NCBI GenBank assembly: GCA_030544215.1
Contig: JARZZO010000003.1
Location: 29,206,379-29,270,378 of the forward strand
Source of the DNA: Zantedeschia hybrid cultivar
Lineage: Eukaryota; Streptophyta; Magnoliopsida; Alismatales; Araceae
Length of the DNA stretch: 64,000 nucleotides
Direction: 5' to 3'
The notes beneath the pieces are model-generated. The model worked only from the letters and a program-made list of their open reading frames with translations, made no database searches and was not told where the DNA came from. Position 1 is the stretch's first letter. Each line of letters opens with the position of its first letter. Below, in pieces: positions 34,930-48,100 of this stretch. Position numbers and translations under genes: made by a program.

Positions 34930-37349
34930 GTTGTGGATGTGACTGAAGATAATGTTATGCAACTCAAAAATCTACTACTTTTTAGTTGTGTGGCTAATAG
35001 GTCTGGTACATGTTTGTAAACTGGAAAGAACAGGGAAGTGTCACAAGGTGAGTGGCTGTCTTAAAAGGGGTTTTCATCCTGGGGTTGTTTGTTTAATTAG
35101 TTGGTTTCGAAATCAACATTTTTTCATCAGTCTTATGATCTTAAGATTAGAGATTCTTTACTTACTAGTTGCTTATAAAACAAAATAAGAGAATAGCCTT
35201 CATGGACATACAAGATTTTACTTTATATTATCGTATGTCATATCAAATATTGAAGAACATTGTGAAATTTTTTTAGGTTACCTTGTTTTACTTTAAACCA
35301 AACAATCCCTTATATACTTTTATAATATTATATATATGTATATATAGAGAGAGATTGCTATATATTACTATAAATATATTTGACATCTTAAAAAGTTGCA
35401 GTTATATTCTTCCGGTCAAAATGCTGTGAAACTTGAATAGACCTTGTAAAAAGTGCACGGCACTTGACCAGAAAGATATAATTACAGTCTTTTTGAAAGT
35501 GTTAAAACTTATTTATAACGATATGCATGAGTCAAGAGTATATATACATAAATACGGTAGCTTACAAAAATATATATAATAGATTTTCTTTTTTAGGTAA
35601 TTTATTATTTGGTAATGTATGGTAATTATTTTTAATAAGCGATAACACATTAGTGGTTGAAAAATAATGAACTCCATTTCCCTCTTCTTTCCTTGTTTTT
35701 CTTTCTTTTTTCTTTTAAACATCGATCAAAGATCAGATTATTTGGATGTAGAATTCAGATGAGCTGGACGTTAATGTTAGCCATCTAATCTTTTATCAAA
35801 TAACCTCTTCGATTGTCCATTCCCTTCGAACGCTATAGGTGTGCGCGTACACTTTTTGCAAAAGTATGTATTTTGATCTAAAAAGTGCATTCCAAATTCA
35901 AATCATTCACGAGATTGAAATTTTTTAAGCGTCAAGAAATAATATGAGATACAGCTTGTCCTATTAATAGGAAAAAAAAGGTTGGGTTTATGTTAAAAAG
36001 CTTTAAGAAAATAAAGCTAAAATGTATAAATAGATTAAAAATATGCAATTTATGAAAAGGTGTGTAGCATAAATATTTAAAAAGTGCAATCTAAATGAAA
36101 AGTATGTAATGCAAATATAATGAAAATCATATAATTTGGAGAGAAATGTGTAACGTAAATGAAACAAAAATGGTATGCTAGAGAAGTGTATAATGCCAAC
36201 ATACTTTATTGACATGACATTAGTGATGGGTGATGAAAGATAAAAAAAGTCTCATATAACTGAAGAGACATTAAGAATATGAGGTGATAAGAGGAGACTA
36301 GATTTAAAAATATTTTTAATTGAAGCATATTTTGGTGATTACATAAAATAATAATATCTTCTATAAAAAAAATCAAAGAACAATATCCTCCATCACAATA
36401 TTAAAGAAATTGCTTGGACAAGCTATCGAGGACATTTTATATTCATTTTCTTACTATAAAATTTAAATTGTACAGGTAGTTTCTTGGAGCCTTCTGTTTG
36501 GTATAGGATTAATATCCCCACGTGCACAGAGGGGAGGAGCGAGGGGAAGATCGTAAAGAAGTTTAATTTCTACACTCACTTGATGAGGAAGAGTCGTTGC
36601 ACCCAATTGCTCAACCAATAACAATAAAAGGAACTTCTATCATGGGTTAATTTTTGAGGAATCGTTTATAAAATGCACATCCAAGCAACAATTGATTGAT
36701 GTTGGGTGATATAAATGATCACCATTTGTTATCCAACCCCCAATCTAAAAGAACAGATATCATCCATCACAATTACCAAAAAGTTGTTTGGATAGACTAT
36801 TAAAGAACTTTTGACATCCACTTTTTATTTAAAATTGAAATTATAGAATTACTCGTCTTAGAGACCCAATGACATTCACAACTGTCAATTGATATAAGGA
36901 TTATTTTTAATTTAGATTCTTATAAATATAGCGGACTATGAAATAAGTCTTCATGTTTGCCATATTTAGATTTTAATCCATGTAGATTTCAATGTTCTTT
37001 TTTGATTAGGTGAGACTTTTGTTGTATTTTAATAACCCAATTATAATTAGGCATGAGTTTATCAATTCGGTTAGTAAATGACCTTGGACCTTTCTCCCAC
37101 CTCTTTCCCCCTCTTGTCTCTCCCTACAATCCACTTTTTATGGGTTAGCGTACACGGACAACAAGCCTTAGATCATCCTGGCCATTATGGTACTAAGTCT
37201 AAACCCCCTTTCTTCTCTTTCTTTTTAGTTTCTTTTATTATTATAGAGGTACTTCGGCCATTTTGAACTTTTTAATTAGTTTGGTGCTTTACAAGATACT
37301 CTTATTTCTCAAACAGCTAGACTTACTTTTAAGAAATATTAAATTTGAA
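34930..37349. other. AT-rich intergenic region upstream of the synthetase gene
   Basis: No coding signal. It contains a small hairpin element (35390-35494), a run of loose 30-bp units with GTGTAATG-like phrases (about 36010-36200), and a diverged direct repeat of about 115 bp (about 36345-36480 versus 36745-36860). Confidence 0.6.
35390..35494. repeat. Short MITE-like hairpin
   Basis: Arms of about 30 bp: AAAAAGTTGCAGTTATATTC on the left and, reverse-complemented, AAAAAGACTGTAATTATATC on the right, both ending in (C/T)GGTCAA. The loop is about 44 bp with a small inner hairpin (GTGCACGGCAC). Confidence 0.65.
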
Positions 37350-37354
37350 AGACT

Positions 37355-38081
37355 TGAAGGAGGGAAATTTTGACAAGTCTAATTCCAGATGAGTCGGTCT
37401 AATATGACCAGCCCAATTCTCAAAAGCAGGGACTTCAACCGGCCTAAGAATGAAAAGGGTTGGGATCTATCCAAAAACCTTCTTCGTTCCCTCCTCTAGA
37501 CCCTTTAGGAGTCCTAGTTTGACTCAGATTGTGTGCAGTAGAGAAACTGTCGCTATCTCTTCAACTTTACCCTTTAGGAGTCCTAGTTTGACTCAGTTTG
37601 ACTCATGTTCTGGTTTCACTTTCAGATCTAGAACGGACTTAACCCCAGAACATGACGACTCCGCCTAAGATCCCGATTTCCTCGGTTGCATATTCGATCA
37701 CGACCAAGAGCTTACCAAAAAGGTAACCATGAACTTGCATAGAACGGACTCCCCTCGCAACACAAGCCTTTCCCATTTGAGACTCGATTAGCAGATCTTT
37801 CGAGATCCTACCTTCCTTATTAGAATCAACCTCTAATAGGATCCCTACTACTATATAAGGACTTTCAGTCCAACAGGCTGAGATACGCAAAAACCAACAT
37901 AATCTCTCTTTGCTTCTTTCTGGTATCTCCCAACTTTCTAACTTATACATCGGAGGGAGATACCCCGGATCACCACTAGGGTCCATTGACAGTGTCCTCT
38001 TTTACAGGAGCAACTGAGCTTCTCCCCTCCGATAACAGGCGGAGGGCCCCTGATCATGGTGGACGAGATCTCGACCCATCA
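37355..38081 (+). repeat. 5' LTR of the 5.2-kb element
   Basis: 727 bp, TG...CA. A TATA box (CTATATAAGG at 37851) followed by TTTCAGTCCAACA marks the likely transcription start. Confidence 0.9.
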
Positions 38082-39354
38082 TCTTTTGACATCGTCTGTG
38101 AGAAATAAATAAAAGCCATGGCAAGGGCCAACAACAGTCGGACTTCCGGATAGAGGGAAGTTGTAGCTGGGAGCTCTATGGCCCCACTGTCGCCGCCCAC
38201 CATCGTGGAACCAAATGGCGATGATGGCAAAAACCCTCCTCCTAAGGCCACTCATCCACTGCCACAGGGAGAAGACTTCCACACCTGATCGACATGATCC
38301 GACATCTCGAAGCTAAGCTCCACGACCTCAAATCCTACAGCCACCGTAGTGATCACCACTTTCAAGGACTTCTCAGTCAGGGGGATCTATCACCTCCACA
38401 ACAGAACGGTCCCCTGCTTCCCGTGTCAGAACGGCCCTCACGTCATCGTCCTAAGTCAACTGAGAGTCACAGTCGATCGTGTGAGTGGTCGAATATAGAT
38501 GAGCTTCCAGCTGCCATGCTCCCAACCCGCTGTAGAACCACATGACCTCCAAGCAATGAGTGTCGCATTGTTCTCATCTTCGGCAGAGCGATCTCCTCTC
38601 CAAGTCATCAATGAGCTTTTCGGCAGATCCTTGCTAGATATCAGCCTTCCCCGTAATGGCGCCTTAATCATAGAAGCCAACATTGTAGATTACTGCGTCA
38701 AACAAGCCTATGTCGACAATGGGAGCTAGCTAGACAACTCCTGACAGCTCTGCACCAGCCTGTCAAAGATGCAAAAGGTTTAGACTCCCATCTACAGTTT
38801 TAGCATGCCTAACTACGTCAGGGATCAGAAAGGCCCACGGAAATCAAAACACCTCACGACAGACATATCTCACGGCAACCAATGCCTAGCTGAAAAGGGA
38901 TGTGATGGTCATATGAGTGATGACAGAGGCGACCGGACCCAAATAAGACCTTGCCACTATTTAGGTCAGCCCAACCCCTGATCAGGAACTACGGTAAAAG
39001 AGTACATTACCTCACCCGACCAGGTAGCAATCTCATTACCAATAAATGAAATGCAGAGCACCTGCGTCAGATCACCTCTTCATAATTGTTACTTTCATGA
39101 TTAACTATGTTCTTCTACCGATGGTTTTTACATAATAGAATTATGAACAGTTCCTTTTCACTATATATGAATTGTTCTTTTTGTATTCAACCAGCACCGA
39201 TCGTCTTCGATCACTACCGATCGTCTCCAATCACCACTGTTGTCACCGACCATTACACCTCCATTCAGTATCGGTTGTCTCTGGTCACCTCTGAGTCCAA
39301 TCGCCAACGATGTCGGTTCTCACACTACGACCTACTGGTCTACTACTCCTGTTA

Positions 39355-40020
39355 TATAGGAAAGGGGCTCCCTACTCTTAGATGGGACTAAACTCACTCG
39401 ACAAACTCCATATCCTCAGATGCAATAAAACTCGTTCCAGAGGCTCCCCACATGAAGATGGGATAAAACTCAATCAGTCTACTACCCCCGTTATAAACGG
39501 AAGGGGCTCCCCATCGGAAGATGAGATCATGATCGGCAAAGGGGCTCCCCACCCTCATATGGGATAAAACTCGTTGCCTTATATCGACCTCACCCTTAGA
39601 TGAGACTAAACTCGCTCGACAGGCTCCCCACTCTAAGACAGATAAAACTCGATTAATCTATACTCCTGTTACATAAGGAAGGGGCTCCCCACCCAAAGAT
39701 CAGATCGTGATTGAGAAAAGGACTCCTCACCCTCAGATGGGATAAAACTCGTTTCCCCCTGTCAACCTTACTCATAAGGAAGGGGTCCCCACCCGAAGAT
39801 GAGATTGTGATTGGCAAAGGAGCTCCCTACCCTCAAATGGGATAAAACTTGTTTCCCCATGTCAACCTCGCTCATAGGGAAGAGGCTCTCCACCCTCAGA
39901 TGGAACTAAACTCGCTCGACGGACTCTCCACCTTAAGATGGGATAAAACTCAATTGGTCTACTATCCTTGTTATAGAGGGAAGGTGCTCCCTACTTGAAG
40001 ATGGGATAAAACTCGACAAA
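39355..40020. repeat. Imperfect tandem repeats inside the 5.2-kb element
   Basis: About a dozen units of 40-60 bp sharing GGGGCTCCCCACCCTCAGATG and GGGATAAAACTCG, arranged in a longer period of roughly 200-240 bp that also includes CTACTCCTGTTATA. Confidence 0.8.
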
Positions 40021-41767
40021 GTAGCTCTACTTAAATGTGATTGCATGCCTCAGTTGAAGCCTACCTCAACTACCCAAGCCTAAATTGTCTCTCTACAGCT
40101 TAGCCTGCTCGATTGAGGGGAAGAAGGGGGAAGTACTCACAATGATGCACAAGCTGATCAAGTACACATGCAATCTATGGGCCAAACACAATACAGTAAA
40201 GTACACAAAAACATATTCTTTCTTTCATTATGCCGGAAGTTCAATCCATGCAAACAAGAACAAAACAAGAAAGAGGTAAAATTACTGCTCTATCCGATAT
40301 CGTCCTGGTGATTGGTGTGGAGGAATATAACCACTCGAGCCCGTTGGTGGCTCTACGTCTCCACAGGAAGCCAATCCCTTGGACCGCCCACTGCAATCCA
40401 AGCCTGGTGACACTCCTCGGGGATTGATCGACGACACTCAGAGGGAAGCTCCGCTTGGGCAACCTCCAACTCTCGACGAAGAGACATGCAAGGTTACTCC
40501 ATTCCTTTAGCAGATAGCCGAGATGCACTGAGCTCTTGACAGAGCCTCTTTGCCTCTACGACCACGGTCCAAGCTTCACCCTCGGCTGAGCTTATCCGAG
40601 TATTGGCCTCCCACTCCTTCGAGAACACCATCGTGTAGAATCCCACCTTCAACGAAGATGTGGCCACCAACCTGAGCAGTCAACCGAGGCCCAGGGACTG
40701 CAACTCTTGATAGCCCTCCAGAAGATCAAGCTACTCCAGCACTTCCATCGCAGCACACCCCTCTACAACTAATGGATCTCCTTGCACGCCTTGCCAGGGC
40801 CCGCCTAGGTGCAGACTTTGGTTGCAAATGTGCCGGTGACACTTCAGTTGCCACCTATTTTTCTCTCGCCATCCTCTGCCTACGGAACTCCAGAAGATCC
40901 ACCACAGCATCCCGGATGGCTACCTCCACCACCAGGGTGTTCGAGTCCGCTGCAGGAGCAGATGCCATTTTGGTCGCTTCTGCAGTTGCACAACCTCCTA
41001 GAGAGTTGGGGGGCATGACTTGCTGATAGACCAGCGAAGGATGCGCTGCCTCAGCCTCATGGCCCGGTGTCGCCTGGACGACCCAAACTCATCTATGCGA
41101 GCACTCTTTACCACGACAAGGGCCGCCTAGGGTCCTCCTTTTGATGACTACAGTAGCAGCGGGTCGGTCCTCCTTAGTAGTCACCACCACAGCATCACCT
41201 CCGTTGCCCCTGCCCTCGACATAGGTACCAGATCGAGGAGGACCCTAAGCTCCCGCTGGTGACCTCTAACTCTACTGGGGGCGTCGAGAAGACTCCTTCG
41301 ACCACCAAAATCTTGAAGATCATTGGCCATCATGATCTCGAAGCAAACCACCGCTATAGTAATCGCCACCTCTTCGTGTCGTTCCCATTGGAACCACCGG
41401 CTCTACCCCGACTTGGGATCTGCCCTCTCAACCACTTCACAACCAGAGCGACAGTGATGATCCTGATCGAGAATTGTTCCCAGGCTCCCTCTTTTCTTCT
41501 TCTGATCGCCTAGGAAAATGAATCCACAATTGGGTGATGCAACAACAACATCCAACACATGTTGGGGCTTAGGGGGGAGCATCGGAACCAGAGGAACAAC
41601 TGGTGCGACAATGTTGCCTCCTCCACGAGCAGAACAAGCCATGACAATTGACCTTTTAGGATCAAATCGATTAACCCTTCGGGGTCAGATTGGCTATCAG
41701 AAGGCTTCCCCTTAAAGAACTTCAACTACTCCTCAGTCCACATGCACACCGAGGAGTGGGGGGCAAG

Positions 41768-42560
41768 TGAAGGAGGAAAATTTTGGCAAGTCCAATTCTA
41801 GATGGGTCAACCCAATATGCTAAGCCCAATTCTCAAAAGCAGGGGCACGAACTGGCCTAAGACCAAGAAGGGTCAAGATCTATCAAGAAGCCCTCTCCAT
41901 TCCCTCATCCAGAACAAGAATCTAGGCAGGGTCGGACTCCAAGAGGTTGGACTCACCCTTTGGGAGTCTTGGTTTTACTCATATTATGTTACAGCAGAGA
42001 AACCGTCCCTATCTCTCTAGGAACAGATCTATCCACAAGGGAATCCTACGATCTTCTAGGGAGGAATTTAGACCACCATAACAGATGTCTCTTCTACTTC
42101 TAGATCCAGTACGAGCTTGACTCCCAGAACATGACGACTCCGCCCAGGATCCCACTTTTCTCGGTTGCAAATCTGATCACGACCAGGAGCTATCAAGAAA
42201 GGTAACTAGAAGCCCACACTGATACAAACTTCCCCTGCAATACAAGTCTTTCTCATTTGGGACTCGGCTATTAGATCTTTCGAGATCTTGCCTTCTTGAT
42301 TAGAATCGACCTCTAACAAAATCCCTTTTACATATAAGGACATTCAGTCCAACAAGCCGATGTATGCAAAAACTAGCACAATCTCCCTTTGCTTCTTTCT
42401 ACTATCCCCCAGCGTTCTAATTTAAGCATCGGAGGGGGATCCCCCGGATCACCACTAGGGGCCCTCGACGATGTTTTCTTTTGCAAGAGCAACTGAGCTT
42501 CCCCCCTCCGATCACAGGCGGAAGGCCCTTGATCGTAGTGGACGAGATTTCGACCTATCA
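41768..42560 (+). repeat. 3' LTR of the 5.2-kb element
   Basis: 793 bp, same ends as the 5' LTR, with a TATA-like ACATATAAGGA near 42330. It differs by many point changes and small indels, so the insertion is old. Confidence 0.9.
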
Positions 42561-42565
42561 AGACT

Positions 42566-42944
42566 ATTACTTAAGTATGCCATATACAAGAATATATTCA
42601 TACTTTATTATGTTTATAGAGATCAAAATCAAAAGAATACTAGGTATGGTGAGATGGGAAACTATGACCTCATCATATGAGGTAATGGGATGTTTTGGGA
42701 GTGCTTTTTCTTTTGAAATTATTTTTTATTTTGAATTTGTTTAGCTAAAAATTTCAACTTAATTTAAAAAATTACTTGATTTCTCTGCTCTTTAACAAAT
42801 TAGTACTATTTAAAGGAGAGTTTGGAGAGACTTGGGGAGAGAGAGGGAGAGAGAGAGAGGTGGTGGATGTGGAGACAAGGCGGTGGTTGAGAAAGAGAAA
42901 CATGGTGGAGAAAGAAGTGGGGAGGGAAAGAGAGAAGAAAGCAT

Positions 42945-42991
<47 letters not shown>

Positions 42992-44260
42992 AGGGAGAGA
43001 GACTTCCTCAGTTTATTTTGTTAGAACAAATTGACGAAGAATGGGATGCCCTAAAAACTTATGAGCAATCATGATAAACATGTTCTCCTCCATATACTTA
43101 TTTTTAATTTTAAATTTAAAAGAGAAAATAAGTAAAAGAATGCATCCAAACATATTATAAATCCCTTTTCTCGGTACAAAGTTAATTCTCTCATAGGTAG
43201 GGAGAATGATTTCGATTTTAACCACTCCACATTGAGGACTCTTGTGGCTCACCACTGGTCACTAAATGTCTGATTGAGCACTCCCCAATGAGGAATATTG
43301 TGCACTTTGTTTTTGTATAAAATGAGAAAAATTGTGCACCATTAGTCGCTCACCCAAGGAAGGATATTACATGTTTTTGATGCATCCCTCAGCGCAAGAG
43401 ACAAATGCCATTCACCACAATGGACGTGGTAACCAGTTTGAGTAGGCCACTAAGATAATTGTAGAACCACTCCTCACAACAGCTAATTGCATTTAGTTTC
43501 AACCTCCTCATATAGGCAAGCCATAGTCTTGGTTAAGAGTGTCTAGTGAAACTTTTAATGGAAACAACTTTTGATTTCTTCTTTTATCATACAATATATC
43601 TGGTGAAAGTAGTCATAACCAACTTTATGTAGTAACAAAGTCAGATATTCCTTAGCAGCTTCACTTTTCTCCGACTTAATTATTTTGAGAGAGCCAAATT
43701 AGGTGTTGAAAGCTATTTATATGTATTTTTAGTTATTATTTAGTAATCAACCAGAAGGTGCAAATTAGAACTTCTTAGATTAGAGGAAGATATGGTTGTT
43801 AGGAACGATTTTGACTTTAATAATTATCTAACATTAATTACAATTACTTTACTCAATAATTTTATATCAAAAATAAAGTCAAGCTTCCAACTAAGGTTGT
43901 GACTGGCAAAACTTTTACTTGGATGCCATTTTTGGTTCTCTCTTTTACTTTAAAAAAAAAAAAATCTTGAATAGAAGTAGTTATAATAAATTTTAGGCAG
44001 TTACAAGAGTCAATTCTTCCCTAATAGTCTTATTTTTTTCCTCTAATTTAGGAAGCTCTAATTTAGAGCTTTTGGTAAAAAACCAAAGCTCAGCAAAATA
44101 CCATATAAATGGTTTCTAACGCCTAATTTCTCTCTCAAAAATAACTAAATATAAGTCCAAAAATACTTTCAATTAGAAGCTGTGTCAAAGCCGAAAAATC
44201 ATGCCAAACATGGCTCTAAGCCTTACGGGGTATTTGTAAGTGACCACTAGAAAAAGGTAG
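42566..44260. other. Intergenic DNA between element and ALDH10 gene
   Basis: AT-rich, no coding signal. It includes a purine-rich stretch 42830-43005 with a (GA)n run of about 44 bp at 42946-42989. Confidence 0.6.
42946..42989. repeat. (GA)n microsatellite
   Basis: About 21 GA units, embedded in a broader GA-rich tract from about 42830. Confidence 0.9.
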
Positions 44261-44269
44261 GCTTCAGAA

Positions 44270-44445
44270 CATTCCCATGGTCAGCAACTGCGCTCAACTT
44301 AGGGGCACAGCCAGCAAATCTCGGCGTAAGACAGATCTACACCCATGGTTCTCAGCATCTCAGACGGACACGTACCCTGGTCACTCAGCCAGGAACACAA
44401 GTGCCCAAGCCACTGGGCCACTCGTTCAAAAAAAAAAAAAAAAAA
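44270..44445 (-). repeat. SINE-like repeat with tRNA-derived head
   Basis: On the minus strand, after a poly-T run (44429-44445), GAGTGGCCCAGTGGCTTGGG contains an A-box match (TGGCCCAGTGG), and GGTACGTGTCC about 40 bp later matches 9 of 11 positions of a Pol III B box. This resembles a tRNA-derived SINE head. No target duplication was identified. Confidence 0.45.
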
Positions 44446-44951
44446 GGTTCCGACTTAATGATGTATAGGCGGAAATCCCTCAAATTTGGTAGCACGTAAA
44501 TAAGAAACAAAGAGGAGACTCGCCTGGCCGGCCAATGACGTGTTTGAATTCTGAAGCACAACTTTTGATAGGAACAGCGCCGGTAGATTCAATAAAGGAG
44601 TACCATACTACCATGGGGCTCTTTTATTAACCTCATTTTCCTGTTCGGTTTTCCTCTTCAAGTCTTCCCCTCCTTAAAACTCTTCTGTGGCGGTCCGAAT
44701 GCACAACCGGATTTCTTGGGCATCAAAGGAACAATGGCATAGATTGATTGAGACCTATGCATTTTAATGCAGACTGCAATAAAGGAAAAGTGCAATGGTG
44801 ACGGAGCCATTGGAATGAAGGAACCGTTCATTCAGACAGTTGCATGGCTTGAACTGAAGTTATGCATCAAGGATAAAAGACAGCCCACGAAATATGACAG
44901 TTTTTAATGGTCCACTGAAACTTGGAAGTCTACTTTTGTCATGCTCTGAGC

Positions 44952-44957
44952 TTTATT
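44952..44957 (-). terminator. Possible polyadenylation signal of the ALDH10 gene
   Basis: Minus-strand AATAAA about 125 bp after the stop codon. Confidence 0.4.
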
Positions 44958-45082
44958 GCGGTGGAAGAGTGAAAATCTGTAATCTGTCGGTGTTTATCCT
45001 TACATAACTAGAAACAGAAGACTTGTGACTGTTACTTTCTCCAGTAGAAATTGCACGTGTTCTGTCACTTAAAGAGAGATGC

Positions 45083-45173
45083 TTACAGCTTCGAAGGAGA
45101 ACGATACCATCCCCACGGATCCTGGGAGATGTATTCAGTCACCTGCTTCACGCTCAAGTAGTTCTCGAGGCCC
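45083..45173 (-). CDS. ALDH10: ALDH10 last exon with peroxisomal signal
   Basis: Encodes GLENYLSVKQVTEYISQDPW then GWYRSPSKL and TAA (45085-45083). C-terminal SKL is a canonical type 1 peroxisomal targeting signal. Confidence 0.94.
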
Positions 45174-48100
45174 CTGCATCAAGGAAGGCAACATATAAAT
45201 GGGTCTCAGTATTGATATTATTTTTACTTGAACACTAGCTCCTGCTTCCCATCAACATCAATTGCTACCCACCATTCCCCAAGTTCACGCCCAAAACCAC
45301 TGCGCTTGGTTCCTCCCCATGGCGCCTGACAGAAGCAGGGCTGGGAGCAGTTCACCCATATGACGCCAGCCTGGATTGCCTGCAAAGAAAGACAAGGGAG
45401 ATGAAAAGATATGTAGATTCTGCATCATACAAAGATTGTGAGTTTGAACTCGGAGCTTAGGAGAACCGGAGTGGGATTATTGGGATAAATTGTGGTCCTA
45501 ACCTGATCAAGCTGACGGGTAAATATCCCCCAAAGATGATAAAGACAGAAGGAATACATATGGAGATAAACTACATAGATCTGATGCAGATGGGGGGATC
45601 TAGACCATCATCCTAGGAGAAAATAGAAACCTGTCCATGAATAAAACTAAATGTTGTCCCCCAGGAAGATTGTATTTTGTTTGCATGAAAACAACTGTGG
45701 CATGCATTTTCTTTCATCTTTATCTTCATCCCCTGTTTGTGTATTTAGAAGCCACAAAGGCACAGATTCAGGGTCAAGCAATATAAGAAGAATTAAAAGA
45801 AGTTTGAATCTAGATATGGATATAAGATGCAGTTTCTAATGTTTTATTGCCCTGGACACTATCTTCCAACATTGCAAGAGTAACAGGTATGCAATATTCA
45901 GCAAGTCTCTAGGTGGAAATGGGTTAATTTCATCCGATACATGGTTTAGTAGTCTATTTAGAGTTGTACCATAGCTGAGTCTAGGGAATCATAATCTTCC
46001 CAGAAACTTGGGGAATTATCTAGTTGTTCTGATAGTTCTATCATAACCCTTCACAGAAACTCTGGGGGAATCCTTTAATTCACTTTGTTCAGGTAAGGGT
46101 GGAGTCATACTTCGCCATGGAGATGGCAGACAAAAAACCATATGGAGTCGCAACAATAGGAGGCCATTCAACATGATTTGCTTGCAGTTATTTGGAAATG
46201 AAATTATGCTAAACTGATGATTTTATCTCTGCATTCTCTACAACTGTTAATGACTAAGATCACATTACGAACATATCGCAGACTAGCTATATTTCCATTC
46301 ATTTTTAGTTAGCTTGATGGGTCTGAAATTGATTACCGTGGTAATGCAGGTTCCAGAGCTGTGTTTACTCCTTTATACTGGTGTTCTTTCCCTCTTGGCG
46401 CAAATTATCAAAAACAGGCAACGAGGAAACATTATAGAACTGTCCCCAGCTATATGCTCTATTTTGCATTCTGTTAAATATCCTTTTTATTTTTCATATC
46501 ATTTTCAATGCCCATTTGTTGATTGCTTTTGTTTTATTTTTTGACAATTTATCTTGACAATCTTTTGGCTGTGCTGCTGCTAGATTTTTCAAAGAAGTTG
46601 AAGTTGCAATCACTGTATAGAGCAAAACTAATTGCCAATGAATTGCTAGCTCTTCCAAGGTCCCCAAATGACAAATGGATATAACAGATGCTATTTGGGC
46701 TCATCAGCATAGAACAAGCACATAAACATGATTGAATATAAAACAATGAGAAGGATCATTAAGTTCCAACATAGCATTGTAGCTCCACGAGTGGAACACT
46801 TCAAAAATCATGAGGTGCAGACAGTGATTAAAAGATTCCAGGCACACCTCAGTTAGGCGGTTACATCTTTCTGGATCCTGGGAGAGCACAGCACCAGCTA
46901 AACCATAACTGAGAATGGAAAGAGCGTAAGTCCCTTTAATGTCAACTCCACATATAGTGGTCAGAAGTAAATTAGATCACTGAAAGAATAAGGAGCTCAC
47001 TGGGTATCATTTGCAAGATCAATAGCCTCATCCTCTGTCTTGAATGTCTTGACACATAGTACTGGCCCAAAAATCTCCTCCCTCCAAATTTGCATTGATG
47101 TCTCCACATTCGTTATGATGGTTGGTTCAATGAAGAATCCTTTCTCTAAATGCTGACAAACAATAACATAATGAGGTGATGACAATGTAACCTAACAACA
47201 AGAACCTGTATATGATAGATAGATGACCTACTTGGGGACGTCCACCACCATACATAACGGTTGCACCCTCATTCTTTGCTGTTGAAATAAACTTCCTTAT
47301 CTTTTCATACTGAAACAAATATAAATGCTTAAGTGGCTAATATAGAACAATTTCCAACAAGAGGAAGAAAAAGCACTTGGAGAATCAAGAGGTGAGAGGA
47401 CTAGTAAAGCGTTTTATGTATTCTTATATGAAAGCAACTCTTATTTTGAATTGGGCAGACTGCTTAAGAAAGACAGGGAAGGAACCACCTACATTCATGC
47501 TTTATGCTTACAACACCCCCCACTCACCAAAAAAAAAAAGAAAACTTAAGGAAGACATGGTAGAAGATATCAGCATCATGCTTGGACTTGGTAAAAAATT
47601 TCTTATGCTCTTAGCCATATATAGAATGTGATTTCCTTGAGGAAAGACGAATTAGAATTCGGAATCTTTGGAAGAATATTTCCTACATATCATGCAATAA
47701 GGCTCTGTTTGAAAAGGATTTCTGCAGGCCTTCTCCCCTCCGATCCTTTTTTTGAGGGACGGGAAGGGAATCTATCAAAAGAGCAACTGTACCTCTTTTG
47801 AAAAGGTAGATCCTCCAGAATGCGGAAATCTGTGATGTAAGATATTCGAAAAAAAAAGTGTAACCTGACCTAGAAATCTATAATTCTTTTATCCCATGAA
47901 TCCAAGGTTCAAATTATTTCCCCCAAATGAAGCCTAAGTAGCATATACCACATGTTGCACCCAACAGTGCATACCTGGCCTTCACTGACAACAGGACCAA
48001 GCCTACAGCCTTCTTCGAATGGATCTGAAACCTTGATGTTAGCTGCCCAACTAACCAGTTTCTTTAAGAATTCTTCTGCAATACTTTCCTGCGACAGTTT

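Larger units (their letters stand above)
37355..42560 (+). mobile_element. Complete non-autonomous LTR retrotransposon (LARD-like), 5.2 kb
   Basis: LTRs at 37355-38081 and 41768-42560 begin TGAAGGAGG and end CC(C/T)ATCA. An exact 5-bp target duplication AGACT lies at 37350-37354 and 42561-42565. A primer site (TTGACATCGTCTGTGAGA) follows the left LTR and a purine tract (GAGGAGTGGGGGGCAAG) ends directly at the right LTR, so the limits are firm. The 3.7-kb interior has no recognisable polymerase; only short broken frames (for example 38294-38545, 40772-41026) are seen. About 700 bp of imperfect tandem repeats fill 39355-40020. Confidence 0.9.

Noticed and set aside
34600..35019. 139-codon plus-strand frame rich in Arg and Pro
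   Set aside because: It is the antisense shadow of the GC-rich candidate exon 1 on the minus strand; no motif.
40772..41513. Ala-rich frames inside the 5.2-kb LTR element
   Set aside because: Short, overlapping on both strands, no gag, protease or polymerase motif; left as part of the non-coding interior.
42832..43074. Glu/Arg-rich 80-codon frame
   Set aside because: Translation of the (GA)n microsatellite.
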